From positions 7,420-42,987 of the forward strand of contig JAKFUP010000092.1 of assembly GCA_021732625.1 (NCBI GenBank): a stretch of DNA of 35,568 nt, in the 5' to 3' direction. The translations under genes were made by a program, and so were the position numbers. This DNA is from Hyphomicrobiales bacterium. Lineage in GTDB: Bacteria; Pseudomonadota; Alphaproteobacteria; Rhizobiales; Xanthobacteraceae. Positions 16,043 to 25,500 of the stretch are shown here, one piece after another; position 1 is the first letter of the stretch; each line of letters opens with the position of its first letter. The notes beneath the pieces were generated by a model that saw nothing but the letters and a program-made list of their open reading frames with translations, was not told where the DNA came from and did no database searches.

Positions 16043-17451
16043 ATGCGAAGCCGCAACCGCTTCGTCAGCATGTAAAATCGTCCGACCAGCAGAATCGCGT
16101 AAGCTGCAGTACCGCACGACAGGCCGATCCAAACCCCGATCGCGCCGAGGTTGAACCAGAACGCCAGCGCGTAGGCGACGCCAAAGCCAAGTCCCCAATA
16201 GCTGAAAGCGGCCATCAGCATCGGGATGCGCGTATCGTTGAGGCCGCGCAGCGCACCGGCCGCTACAGTCTGCACGCCGTCAGCGACGAAGAATGTCGTG
16301 CCGACCAGCAGCAGCGTCGCCACCAGCTCAGCCGTGCGCACAACGTCCTCGCTGGTCCCCAGAAACGCAAACGCGATCTGGTAACGCACCGCGATCACGG
16401 CGAGCGTCATCATCGCCATGAACACGGCGCCAATTGCAATCGCGACGAACCCGGCGCGGCTCGTGGATGCGACATCGCCGCGCCCGACCGCGTGACCGAC
16501 GCGCACGGTCGCTGCCATGCCGACGCCGAACGGCACCATGAACAGGATCGCGGCGATCTGCAGCGAGATTTGATGCGCGGTAATCGCCGTGGTGCTGATC
16601 AATCCCATCAGCAGCGCGGCCGCCGAGAACAGCCCGTACTCCAGCAGGAACGACATCGAGATCGGCGTGCCGATGACGAGGAGCTGTTTCATCAGCGACC
16701 AGTCGATCCGCCAGAATCTTCCAAGCACGTGATACTTCTTGAACGGTCGGCGCGCATGGCAGAACCACAGTCCTGCCGCGCACATCCCGGCGTTGACGAT
16801 CGATGTCGCAAGCCCCGCGCCGAACAGCCCGAGCTGCGGCAGTCCGAAATGCCCATGAATCAGCGCATAGGCCAGCAGCGCATTCGACGGGATTGCGGCG
16901 AGCGTAATCCACAGTCCGGGTTCGGGACGGTTCACCGCGCCCATGAAGCTGCGGATCGCGATGAACCACAGCGCCGGAACGATGCACCAGCCAAGACCCA
17001 TCAAATACTGTTGCGCGAGTTTGGCGCTTTCTGGCGCTTGCCCGAGCGCGATCAGGAGCGTTTCGCCAAACAAGGGAATCGCCATCAATGGCAATGCAAC
17101 GAACAGTGCGACCCACAGACCGACACGCAACGCGCGGCGGACGATGCGAGGATCGCGCGCGCCGAATGCCTGTGCGGCCAGTGGTGCAACAGCAGAGACC
17201 AGCCCCATGCCGAGCGTGAAGCCGATGAAGAAAATCGTGTGCGCCAATGCAGCGGCGGCGACAGCCTGCTCGCCGAGGCGGCCGATCAGCGCCAAATCCG
17301 TCGTCATCATTGCGATCTGGCCCAGTTGCGTGAGCGCAATGGGCACGGCAAGCTTCAGCGTCTCGGCCAGTTCGGTGAGAACGTGGCCGCGGACGGTGAG
17401 CGACGCGCCGGTGTTCGCCGGAGCGGGCGTAATGGTCTCGAATGAGGACAT
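16039..17451 (-). CDS. MATE family multidrug/Na+ efflux transporter
   Basis: The product is 470 aa with about twelve membrane helices in two related halves. The N-terminal half has LKLAVPIALTQLGQIAMMTTDLALIGRLG and VSAVAPLAAQAFGARDPRIVRRALRVG, both typical MatE signatures. The second half has GTPISMSFLLEYGLFSAAALLMGLI and GVGMAATVRVGHAVGRGD. The length fits the NorM-type group. It should export cationic compounds by Na+ or H+ antiport; the substrate is not deducible. The gene begins 54 nt after the pqqE stop in the same direction and could be read through from the pqq operon. Confidence 0.92.
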   Translation of the reverse strand: MSSFETITPAPANTGASLTVRGHVLTELAETLKLAVPIALTQLGQIAMMTTDLALIGRLGEQAVAAAALAHTIFFIGFTLGMGLVSAVAPLAAQAFGARDPRIVRRALRVGLWVALFVALPLMAIPLFGETLLIALGQAPESAKLAQQYLMGLGWCIVPALWFIAIRSFMGAVNRPEPGLWITLAAIPSNALLAYALIHGHFGLPQLGLFGAGLATSIVNAGMCAAGLWFCHARRPFKKYHVLGRFWRIDWSLMKQLLVIGTPISMSFLLEYGLFSAAALLMGLISTTAITAHQISLQIAAILFMVPFGVGMAATVRVGHAVGRGDVASTSRAGFVAIAIGAVFMAMMTLAVIAVRYQIAFAFLGTSEDVVRTAELVATLLLVGTTFFVADGVQTVAAGALRGLNDTRIPMLMAAFSYWGLGFGVAYALAFWFNLGAIGVWIGLSCGTAAYAILLVGRFYMLTKRLRLRI

Positions 17452-17505
17452 GGCGCTCGTGTTACAGCAATCCTTGCCAAAAAAATGGCAGGAGGTCCGG
17501 AATAA

Positions 17506-18684
17506 TTACGCGCGGTTTATGATGTCTTCCTCGCGCGTGCCACCGGAAAAATTACGATAAATGAATTGCGATGCGCCTTCCGCCGCTTCCTGCTCGGCGG
17601 TTTTGAAAATTCCCTCATGCAGCGGCGACAGCGCGCAGGCGGGATCGGTGTTGCCGGCGTCGCCAGTGAGCGCGAAGGCCTGACAGCGGCAGCCGCCGTA
17701 ATCCTCCTCGCGATGGTCGCAGCTGCGGCACGGCTCCGGCATCCAGCCGGTGCCGCGATAGCGGTTGAGCGCCTCGGAATTCTCCCAGATCCATGCGATC
17801 GAGTGATCGCGCACCGAATCGAATGCAAGTCCGGTGATGGTCTCGGCGGCGTGGCAGGGCAACACCTTGCCCGACGGCGAAATGTTGAAGAACTGCCGGC
17901 CCCAGCCGCCCATGCATTTCTTCGGGCGAATGGCGTAGTAGTCCGGCACCACGTAATCGATCGCGAGCGTGCCCTTCAGGCGCACCTGCGCGTCCTCGAC
18001 AATGCGGGTGCAGTCCTCGATCTGCTCCAGCGTCGGCATCAGCGCGGCGCGGTTCTTCAGCGCCCAGCCGTAATATTGTACATTGGCGATCTCCAGCCGG
18101 TCGGCGTCGAGATCGACCGCCATCTGAATCACGTCGGAGAGCTGATGCAGATTCTGCCGGTGCATCACGGCGTTCACCGTGAGCGGCAGATCGAGCTCAC
18201 GCGACCAGCGCGCAACCTGAATTTTCTTGTCATGCGACTTTGCCAGTCCGGCGACACGATCCGCGACGATGGTCTCGCTGCCCTGAAAGCTGATCTGAAT
18301 GTGGCTGAGGCCCGCATCGGCCAAATCCTTCAGCTTGTCCTTGGTCAGCAACACCGCCGAGGTGATCAGGTTGGTATAGAGGCCGGCATCGTTGGCATGT
18401 TTGACGATCTCGGCGAGATCCTTGCGCACGGTCGGCTCGCCGCCCGAGAAGTGAATTTGCAGCACGCCAATTTGCGCCAGCTCGGACAGTGTCTTGCGCC
18501 ATTCGCCGGTCGTGAGCTCCTGGCCTGCGCGTTCGAGATCGAGCGGGTTCGAGCAATATGGGCATTGCAGCGGACAGCGATGCGTCAGTTCGGCCAGCAC
18601 CGCGAGCGGGATGACATGGTCGCGCGCGATCGGCGCCACCGGCGCGATGCCACTGTCGGTCCGCGTCACGACGGACTCGCTCAT
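17506..18684 (-). CDS. pqqE: PqqE, PqqA peptide cyclase (radical SAM)
   Basis: The product is 392 aa. The radical SAM cluster motif Cys37-x3-Cys41-x2-Cys44 lies in RCPLQCPYCSN, and the GGEP motif in FSGGEPTVRKDL. A C-terminal SPASM region has many cysteines (KKCMGGWGR, VLPCHAAET, PCRSCDHREEDYGGCRC) for auxiliary Fe-S clusters. PqqE forms the Glu-Tyr carbon-carbon bond in PqqA, the first step of pyrroloquinoline quinone synthesis. Its ATG overlaps the pqqD stop by 4 nt (ATGA). It is the last pqq gene here. Confidence 0.97.
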   Translation of the reverse strand: MSESVVTRTDSGIAPVAPIARDHVIPLAVLAELTHRCPLQCPYCSNPLDLERAGQELTTGEWRKTLSELAQIGVLQIHFSGGEPTVRKDLAEIVKHANDAGLYTNLITSAVLLTKDKLKDLADAGLSHIQISFQGSETIVADRVAGLAKSHDKKIQVARWSRELDLPLTVNAVMHRQNLHQLSDVIQMAVDLDADRLEIANVQYYGWALKNRAALMPTLEQIEDCTRIVEDAQVRLKGTLAIDYVVPDYYAIRPKKCMGGWGRQFFNISPSGKVLPCHAAETITGLAFDSVRDHSIAWIWENSEALNRYRGTGWMPEPCRSCDHREEDYGGCRCQAFALTGDAGNTDPACALSPLHEGIFKTAEQEAAEGASQFIYRNFSGGTREEDIINRA

Positions 18685-18995
18685 GCTTCCGGCCCAACCT
18701 TGTCAGCGAGAAAACCCTTATCCGCTAAATCCTGCAGCATGGCGATCACGTCGGCGCTGATGTCCTTGCGATCCGCGACATACTTCGCGGCCAGCGCGTC
18801 GATCATGTCGCTGACGCTGCGTTCGCCGTCGCACAGTTGCAGCACCTCGACGGCGGTCTCGTCCGGTGCCAGCACACGCTCCGGCGCAAGGATCACCCAT
18901 GCCTGCCGTGCCTCGTCGAAGCGAAACTTGACGTGCCGCGGCAGAGCAGGGCGGCTCATCTCGCCGATCATGACATTGCGGGCGCGGGTTGCCAT
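18681..18995 (-). CDS. pqqD: PqqD, PqqA-binding chaperone
   Basis: The product is 104 aa from ATG 18995, which shares one base with the pqqC TGA (TGATG). The family pattern begins at RPALPRHVKFRFDEARQAWV, with ILAPERVLAPDETAVEVLQLCDGERSV (read as two stretches) and a final helix AMLQDLADKGFL. PqqD binds the PqqA peptide and presents it to PqqE. In some methylotrophs it is fused to PqqC; here it is separate but translationally coupled. A shorter start at MSRPALP is possible and would give about 92 aa, the usual length. Confidence 0.93.
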   Translation of the reverse strand: MATRARNVMIGEMSRPALPRHVKFRFDEARQAWVILAPERVLAPDETAVEVLQLCDGERSVSDMIDALAAKYVADRKDISADVIAMLQDLADKGFLADKVGPEA

Positions 18996-19801
18996 CAGTT
19001 GGCCTTGTGGCGGGGCTTGTGGTCTTGAGGCACGAATGCGCCCGGCGGAATGTGGCCATCGACATAAGCGTGATACAGCGCGTCGAGCTGCACCCATAGC
19101 ACGTTGGTCTTGAAAATGAGTGCGTTGCAGACCGCCTCGCGCTCCTCGGGATTGCGCGCATTCTGCCGGACATATTTCAGCGCGAAGTTGGCGTCGCGCG
19201 GCGCTTGTTCCATGCGGCGGCTGAAGTAGCTCATGATGTCCGGGTTGACGAAATCATAGTGCTTCAGCATGCCGGAAATGCGTTCCTCGTGCAGGTTCGG
19301 CGCGAACAGCTCCGTCAGCGACGACGCGATGGCTTCGAGCGGCGTCTTCTCGCGCACGAAATGGACATAGGCTTCCACCGCGAAGCGCGTTGCGGGCAAG
19401 ATGCCCTCTGTCGATTCCACATACTTGCTGTCGAGGCCGAGGCCTTCGGTCAGCTTCAGCCAGCGCTCGATGCCGCCTTCGGTGCCGATATCGCCGTCAT
19501 GATCCTCGATGCGATGCCGCCATTCGAGCCGCGTCGCACGGTCGCGAAACCGGGAGATCACGACCGCATCCTTGATCGGGATGGTGCTCTGATAGAAATA
19601 GCGGTTCAGCGCCCACGCCTGCACCTGCCCCTTGTTGAGCTGGCCGCCGTGCAGCAGCCGGTGAAACGGATGCAGGCTGTGATAGCGCGTGGCGCCAATC
19701 GCGCGCAGCCGTGCTTCCATCTCATCCGCGCTGGTGAGCGGGGCTTTCGATGTTGCAAGACTGACGGCAAGGCTCGCGGCAGGATCGGCAGGCGCGTTCA
19801 C
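18995..19801 (-). CDS. pqqC: PqqC, pyrroloquinoline-quinone synthase
   Basis: The product is 268 aa from a GTG start at 19801 that overlaps the pqqB stop by 4 nt (GTGA). The fold is the helical haem-oxygenase-like type. Recognisable segments are YHSLHPFHRLLHGGQLNKGQ, QAWALNRYFYQSTIPIKDA, RHRIEDHDGDIGTEGG, LTELFAPNLHEERI, and the C-terminal LDALYHAYVDGHIPPGAF. PqqC carries out the final cofactor-free oxidation and ring closure to PQQ in the cytoplasm. It is about 15-20 residues longer than the core at the N-terminus. Confidence 0.97.
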   Translation of the reverse strand: MNAPADPAASLAVSLATSKAPLTSADEMEARLRAIGATRYHSLHPFHRLLHGGQLNKGQVQAWALNRYFYQSTIPIKDAVVISRFRDRATRLEWRHRIEDHDGDIGTEGGIERWLKLTEGLGLDSKYVESTEGILPATRFAVEAYVHFVREKTPLEAIASSLTELFAPNLHEERISGMLKHYDFVNPDIMSYFSRRMEQAPRDANFALKYVRQNARNPEEREAVCNALIFKTNVLWVQLDALYHAYVDGHIPPGAFVPQDHKPRHKAN

Positions 19802-20727
19802 AGCTGAATCTCCATGCCGTCATGCGGTACGCGCCATCCGGCTTGCTCGGCGCTGCGCCGTTCCGGTGACTCTGCGAACAGTGCGGGATTCGAATTGTTG
19901 ATATGGAGAAAAATCTTTTGCCCGATGTTCAGCGCACCAAGCGCGGATATCGCACCGTTGTCTCCCGACATCGAAACATGACCCATGCGCGTGCCGGTTT
20001 TCTGCGAAAGGCCTGCGGCGATCATTTCGTCATCGCGCCATAGCGTGCCATCGAACAACACCAGCGCCGCGCCTGACAGCATTGTTTTCAACTCGAGCGT
20101 CACATCGGCGCATGCCGGGATAAAGAAGAATACTTTATCCTCCGCGACGTGGCGGATTTTCAGGCCGAGCGTGCCGCCATCGTCGCGTGCCGCTGCAGAC
20201 GACGACGCATTGCTTTCAAGATAGAGCGCTTCCTTGCCAGACACCTTGAAAGGCGTGATCTCAAGACCCGAGGCCGATCCATCAGGAAGCAGCGGCTTGA
20301 ACGGTTGACCACTCGTCATCGCGTGGCGCTTGACGCGCTCCAAGGTCAAAACATTGAAGATGCTGTTGGCCTTCAATGTGTCGAGAACAGCCTGATGCGC
20401 GTAGATCGCAAACGGCGATCCTTCCCGCAGCGTCAGCAGACCTGCGATGGCGTCGATCTCGCCGTTGGTCAGGATCACGCCGGCGATCGGGCTGTCGCGC
20501 AGACGTCCGGGCCGCGGATGCAGTTGCGGCGTGGCGGTGATTTGCTGGCGAATGTCGGGGGACGCATTAATCAAATACCAGTGATCGCCGTCTGCGCTGA
20601 CAGCGATGGAGCACTGGGTCATCTGGATTTTCGAGTCGCGGCGCGCCCGGTTACAATTGGCGCAGCCGCAGTTCCACTGCGGAAGCCCGCCGCCGGCCGC
20701 GGTCCCAAGGACGATGATGCGAAGCAT
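19798..20727 (-). CDS. pqqB: PqqB, PQQ biosynthesis metallo-hydrolase-like protein
   Basis: The product is 309 aa from ATG 20727, preceded by GGGGG about 7 nt upstream. It has the start MLRIIVLGTAAGGGLPQWNC and a cysteine cluster Cys20, Cys22, Cys25 (NCGCANCNRAR) that binds zinc in homologues. The metallo-beta-lactamase-like fold follows (VILTNGEIDAIAGLLTLREG, GHVSMSGDNGAISALG, IFLHINNSNPAL). PqqB hydroxylates tyrosine in the crosslinked Glu-Tyr intermediate in other bacteria. It is 43 nt after the pqqA stop, and its own stop overlaps pqqC. Confidence 0.95.
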   Translation of the reverse strand: MLRIIVLGTAAGGGLPQWNCGCANCNRARRDSKIQMTQCSIAVSADGDHWYLINASPDIRQQITATPQLHPRPGRLRDSPIAGVILTNGEIDAIAGLLTLREGSPFAIYAHQAVLDTLKANSIFNVLTLERVKRHAMTSGQPFKPLLPDGSASGLEITPFKVSGKEALYLESNASSSAAARDDGGTLGLKIRHVAEDKVFFFIPACADVTLELKTMLSGAALVLFDGTLWRDDEMIAAGLSQKTGTRMGHVSMSGDNGAISALGALNIGQKIFLHINNSNPALFAESPERRSAEQAGWRVPHDGMEIQL

Positions 20728-20770
20728 CTCGAAGCCCCCGGACCTTAGGCAGGCGTTGTTTTGTCTGCTT

Positions 20771-20851
20771 TTATTTGCGCGCCGCGCAAGCATACATGTT
20801 GATTTCCATGCCGACCGGCACTTCGACAATCTTGGGAGCTTTCCAGGCCAT
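20771..20851 (-). CDS. pqqA: PqqA, PQQ precursor peptide
   Basis: The peptide has 26 residues: MAWKAPKIVEVPVGMEINMY then ACAARK. The Glu and Tyr that become PQQ are in the E-x3-Y motif EINMY (Glu16, Tyr20). The start has GAGG about 8 nt upstream. It leads the pqqABCDE operon, 43 nt before pqqB. The match to the family (W near the N-terminus, PxIxEVPxGMEIxxY) leaves little doubt. Confidence 0.97.
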   Translation of the reverse strand: MAWKAPKIVEVPVGMEINMYACAARK

Positions 20852-20906
20852 TATCGTTTCCTCGCAGTTGCGAAATGAGATGCCGCATCGATCCGGGCAC
20901 GGGTAG

Positions 20907-20935
20907 AGTGTCGAGAAGATACCTTCCGAAGTCAA
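20907..20935 (-). promoter_or_regulatory. Possible pqqA promoter
   Basis: On the minus strand TTGACT (20935-20930) and GACACT (20912-20907) lie 17 nt apart, upstream of the pqqA ATG at 20851. The -35 is good and the -10 matches only three of six positions. Confidence 0.3.
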
Positions 20936-21071
20936 GATTTAGGCAGCGGTTCAGGGTCGATGCTCTACGGGGCAAGCACCATGATGAATAACGGTCTTTC
21001 ACGGTTGCGGGTTCCGGATTTTGTTAATCTGGGCGTCTGAAGACACACATAAAATCAGGGGAAACGCGCCT

Positions 21072-21458
21072 ATGAAGATCGAGATTGTCAGTTCGGACAG
21101 GGTGCCGGTGACACCGGGCAGCGGCTTTTCACCGGCGATCGCGGTCAGCGCGGCTGATCGCACTCTCTATATAAGCGGACAGGTGCCGGTCTCGGCCGGC
21201 CGTGCGCCGCCCGAAACCTTCAAGGCGCAGGCGGAGCTGGCATGGGCCAATGTGGAGGCGCAGCTTTATGCCGCCGGTATGACATTCGACAATCTGGTCA
21301 AGACCACCGTCATTCTGACCGATCGCAAGTATGGTCCGGAATTCCGCGCAGTGCGCAAGACCGTGCTCGGCGATCGCGCCCCGGCATCGACGCTGATCAT
21401 CGCAGGACTGTTCGACGCCGCGTGGATGGTGGAGATCGAAGGCGTCGCGGTGGCTTAG
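21072..21458 (+). CDS. RidA/YjgF family protein
   Basis: The product is 128 aa from ATG 21072, with AGGGG about 10 nt upstream. The RidA fold is visible in TLYISGQVPVSAGRAPPETFKAQ, read as two stretches, in ELAWANVEAQLYAAGMTFDNLVKTTVILTD (two stretches), and in the C-terminal ASTLIIAGLFDAAWMVEIEGVAV. Canonical RidA proteins hydrolyse reactive enamine/imine intermediates using an Arg in a PARSxV-type motif. Here the aligned residues are PASTLI, so the Arg is replaced by Ser, indicating a non-canonical Rid subfamily. It is divergent from pqqA and its stop overlaps that of slyX. Confidence 0.85.
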   Translation: MKIEIVSSDRVPVTPGSGFSPAIAVSAADRTLYISGQVPVSAGRAPPETFKAQAELAWANVEAQLYAAGMTFDNLVKTTVILTDRKYGPEFRAVRKTVLGDRAPASTLIIAGLFDAAWMVEIEGVAVA

Positions 21459-21670
21459 TAATGCGGCGGCGGCTCGTGCTGCGGCCCGTGCGAAGCGCTC
21501 GCCTGCGCCTCGCGCAACTGATCGGTCAGGCGCTCGACATTGCGCGTCAGCGCATCGATCAGCGCCCATTGCTTGGTAATGGTCTGGTTGAGCGTCTCGA
21601 TGGCATCGTCCTGAAACGCGACGCGCTCTTCGAGCGTGTCGATGCGGCGGATGATGTCACTTTCAGTCAT
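21455..21670 (-). CDS. slyX: SlyX family protein
   Basis: The product is 71 aa from ATG 21670, starting [20 protein letters not shown]. It is a near-continuous coiled coil ([20 protein letters not shown], then [16 protein letters not shown]) and ends with the SlyX hallmark PPPHY. Function is unknown; E. coli SlyX is named after a neighbouring gene. Its start overlaps the trhO stop by 8 nt, so translation is probably coupled to trhO. The tail is convergent with the Rid gene. Confidence 0.9.
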   Translation of the reverse strand: MTESDIIRRIDTLEERVAFQDDAIETLNQTITKQWALIDALTRNVERLTDQLREAQASASHGPQHEPPPHY

Positions 21671-22430
21671 GATCGATGGTGTCCTTTGCAGGATTGCCGG
21701 TTTCCGCGACAACGAGTCCGTGGCCGAGCGCAACGCGCTCGTCGAACACGAAGCAGTCACCTTGCCAGCGGCTCTCTTGCTCGGGAACCGTTTCCAGATA
21801 TTTCAGGATGCCGCCCTTGAGGTGATAGACCTCGTCGAAGCCAAGCGATAGCAGATAAGAGCTTGCTTTCTCACAGCGGATGCCGCCGGTGCAGAACATC
21901 GCGATTTTCTTGTGAGTGTTCTGGTCAAGCGATGCTGCGGTGTAGGTGCGAAAATCGCTGAATCGTCCAAGGTGCGGATCGATCGCGCCCTCGAACGTGC
22001 CCATAGCGACCTCGAATTGATTTCTTGTGTCGATCACTGTCACATCCGGATCGTCGAGCAGGGCATTCCAGTTGCTTGCATCGACATAGGTGCCGACGCG
22101 CCGCGTCGGATCGACATGCGGATCGCCGAGCGTGACGATTTCTTTCTTTAGCCGCACCTTCATGCGGCCGAACGGCATGGTCTCTGCGCGCGAGAACTTC
22201 AGTTCAAGATTGTTCAATCGTCCGCCGAACAGCGATCCGTCGCGCAGCTCCGCCAGGATAGCGTCGATTGCCTCATCACTTCCTGCGATGGTGCCGTTGA
22301 TGCCTTCCTGCGCCAGCAGCAGCGAGCCCTTGATACCGTGCGCGTTGCACGCCGCCAGCAGCGGCTCGCGCAACTCGCGGAAATCCGGCAGTGCTATGAA
22401 TTGATAAAGGGCGGCGACTTTGATTGGCAT
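21663..22430 (-). CDS. trhO: TrhO (YceA), oxygen-dependent tRNA uridine-34 hydroxylase
   Basis: The product is 255 aa from ATG 22430; the longer frame runs into a dispersed repeat and is unlikely. An N-terminal acylphosphatase-like domain ([36 protein letters not shown]) precedes a rhodanese domain with [15 protein letters not shown] and the active-site loop [10 protein letters not shown] (Cys180, Cys186). TrhO makes 5-hydroxyuridine at tRNA position 34 using O2. It is about 255 aa, shorter than the E. coli enzyme, which carries a C-terminal extension. It forms a unit with slyX. Confidence 0.92.
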   Translation of the reverse strand: MPIKVAALYQFIALPDFRELREPLLAACNAHGIKGSLLLAQEGINGTIAGSDEAIDAILAELRDGSLFGGRLNNLELKFSRAETMPFGRMKVRLKKEIVTLGDPHVDPTRRVGTYVDASNWNALLDDPDVTVIDTRNQFEVAMGTFEGAIDPHLGRFSDFRTYTAASLDQNTHKKIAMFCTGGIRCEKASSYLLSLGFDEVYHLKGGILKYLETVPEQESRWQGDCFVFDERVALGHGLVVAETGNPAKDTIDHD

Positions 22431-22478
22431 GGCGGCGATGTAGCATCGGCCGTCTATCCGAGAAAAGACTTTCTCTTT

Positions 22479-22558
22479 GTCATGCCCGGCCTTGTGCCGG
22501 GCATCCACGTCTTGGCTTCAAGGAAGACGTAGATGGCCGGGACAAGCCCGGCCATGAC
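22479..22558 (+). repeat. Composite palindrome, copy 1 (left of nicB)
   Basis: This 80-bp element begins GTCATGCCCGGCCTTGTGCC and ends with its diverged reverse complement, GGGACAAGCCCGGCCATGAC. The outer 31 bases at its left are identical to the reverse complement of 26654-26684, and its right 26 bases are identical to the reverse complement of 26598-26623. The two copies therefore flank nicA-nicB in inverted orientation. Confidence 0.85.
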
Positions 22559-22586
22559 AGGGGCAAACCTCAGTAATCGGGCTAGT

Positions 22587-25500
22587 CTAGTGCTGCACCT
22601 GCGCCTTGCGCAGCCGCGCCACGGCCGCTTCCACATCGCCCCACGCCGGCCTATCCGGCGCGAACTGCCTGCGGGTATAGGCAATCAGATCGGCGACCTG
22701 CCTGTCGTTCAGGCTGCCCTTGAATGCGGGCATATAGCCGAGATCGCTGGTCACCGGCTTGTCGATGCCATGCAAAATGACCTGAATCAAATTGTCCGGC
22801 GTGGCGCTGTGCACGTTGGTGTTGAGCGCGAGCGAGGGCCGCGCGCCGAACAGTTCCGGTCCCCCGACCGCGTGACACACGGCGCAGGCGCCGTCGAAGA
22901 TGCGCTCGCCGGCGATGCCGCGCGTCGTACTACGATCCAGCGTCAGCGTTTCCAACCGCGTGGCGAGCGCGTGCTCGCTCGCGCTATTAACCCCATCGTT
23001 CATCGATGCGAGATAGGTCGCCATGGCGCGGATGTCGCTGTCGGGAACGTTTGCAAGTTGCTGCACCACCGGCCCCATCGGCCCTGCGGCCACGCCGTGA
23101 TAGCGCGACGTGCCAGTGCGCAGATAATTGTAAAGCTCGTTCTCGCTCCATGGAATCGGCGCTTGCGACAACGCGGTGAGGGGAGGTGCTTCCCACCCCT
23201 CAGCCACGCCACCGGCCAGATGCGCCTTGCCGGTTTGCTCCGCGCCGAGCGCGTTGCGCGGCGAATGGCACGCGCCGCAATGGCCGAGACTCTCCACCAG
23301 ATAAGCCCCGCGATTCCATTCCGCGGATTGCGCCGGATCGCTGACCATCGCGCCGGAGGTCAGGAACATCGCGTTCCATCCTGCCATCAATGGCCGCAGA
23401 TTGAACGGGAAGGCAAGTTTGGTTTCCGGGCTCTCCGCGCGCACCGTCGTCTGCACCATCAGATAGGCGTAGAGCGCCTGCAGGTCCGCATCGGATGTCT
23501 TGGTGAAATGATTGTATGGAAACGCCGGATAAAGATGTTTGCCGTCGCGATGGATGCCGTGGCGCATCGCGCGCTCGAACGCGGGATACGACCACGCGCC
23601 GATGCCGGTGTCGCGATCCGGCGTGATGTTGGTCGCATAGACAATGCCGAATGGCGTCTCCAGCGCGCGGCCGCCCGCGTTGACGATGCCCGAAGGCCCG
23701 GTGTGGCACACCGCGCAATCGCCAAGCGCGGCAAGCTGCGCGCCGCGCGCGATGGTCGTGGCCGAATAGGTCGATGGATCGGGCGTCGCAATCGGTGGAA
23801 TCGCTGCGCGCCACGGCCAAACCATCGCCATCGCGGCGCATGCGGCTACGCCAACTGTCGCGACTGACGGCAACCATGATCGGGTTAGCGTTGCCACGCG
23901 CGCGGGTTCGGGAGGAGCAAGCGACGGCGTTGCTACTCCCGCCTGCTGCAATCCCGCTTTGATGCGCTCCGGCGTGAACGGCAATTCGCGAAACCGCACG
24001 CCGGTGGCGTCGAAGATCGCGTTGGCAATGGCGGCTGCGCTCGGCACTGATGCTGATTCGCCGACGCCGAGTGGTGGCTGATCGTTGCGCGGCAGCATCA
24101 GCACGTCAATGCTGGGAATTTCGGGAAACGTGATGATGGGGTAGCCACCCCATTCGCGGCTGGTGACGCCGGTGCTGTCGAACGTGACTTCTTCCTTCAG
24201 CGTGCGGCTGACCGATTGAATCACGTTGCCGTGGATCTGATGGCGCACGCCGTCCGGATTGATCATCAGGCCGGAGTCCTGTCCCGCGACCACGCGCGTC
24301 ACCGCGACATCGCCGGTGGCCTTGTTCACTGCGACGTCGGCGATCCATGCCGACCATGCCGCGCCATAGCCCGGAAACTTGCTGTGCACGTAGAGCGCGT
24401 AGGCGAAGCCGCGCCCGCGAACGATATCGTTCTCGTTTTCGGGCGGCTTCCATTCCGGACGTGGCGTCCAGTTGCCGCGCTCGGCGACGGCCTTCACCAG
24501 ATCGACAGCACGCGGATCGCGCAGGTAACGCAGCCGATACTCGATCGGATCGACCTTCGCTTCTCTCGCGAGTTCGTCGATATAGGATTCATGCGCGAAT
24601 GTATTGGGCAGCGCCGAGACGCCGCGCAGCCATGCGGCGCGCACGATCGGCGGCATGTCGTGGGCGACGATGCGCATGTTGTCGTAATCGTAAGGCGGGA
24701 TCGCAGTGCGGTCGCCCATCTCGGAGATTTGCGGCACCGGCGAAATTATGCCGGTCAGGATCAGCGCCAGCGTCGGCGCGCCGTTCGACGGATAGCGTGT
24801 CTGGAAATCGTAGGCCGCAACGCCGCCGTCGGCATCAAGCCCGCCGTTGACGTCCATCAGTTGCGCGGAGCCTTTTGGTTCCCACGCATGCTCCTGCTCG
24901 CGGGTGAGCTGCACGCGCACTGGCCGTCCGACCGCACGCGACAGCAGCACCGCATCGGCGGTGACGTCGTCGGCGCAATTGCGGCCGTAGCAGCCTGCGG
25001 CTTCCATCCGGATGAGGTCGATCTGTTCCTCGGGTAGGCCCAGCAAGAAAGAAAGGTCCACGCGCAGGATGTGCGGATTTTGCGTACCGGACCACACCCG
25101 CACGCCGTTGGACTGCACATCGGCCAGCGCACACGATGGCCCGATCGAGGCATGCATGTGATACGGCCATATATATGTGCGCTTGATCGGCTTGGCGGCG
25201 CCAGCGATGGCCGCATCCACGTTGCCCTTGTTGAGCAGCACGCGCGGTGTGCTCGGGTTGGCGCGCAACGCGGTCTCGATGTCCTTCAAATCGGGAATCG
25301 GCGGCGTTGGCTTCCACGACACCTTGAGCTGTTCGGCAGCCTTGACCGCATTCTCCTCGCGCCCGGCGACGACGCCGACGAAATCGCCAATCGTCACCAC
25401 CGCGACGATGCCGGGAATATGCGCGATCGAGGACTCGTCCACCGCGATCAGGCTGTTGCCGATAAAGTCGCCCGCATCGACACCCGCATAGGGCGGGCGG

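Noticed and set aside
17566-19113. 515-codon plus-strand ORF opposite pqqE, pqqD and pqqC
   Set aside because: It is rich in Arg, His and Ala, resembles no family, and exactly mirrors well-identified pqq genes; long antisense frames are expected at this GC content.
22479-22558. CRISPR-like repetition from similar palindromic arms
   Set aside because: There are only two arms in inverted orientation, with no regular direct repeats or spacers and no cas genes.
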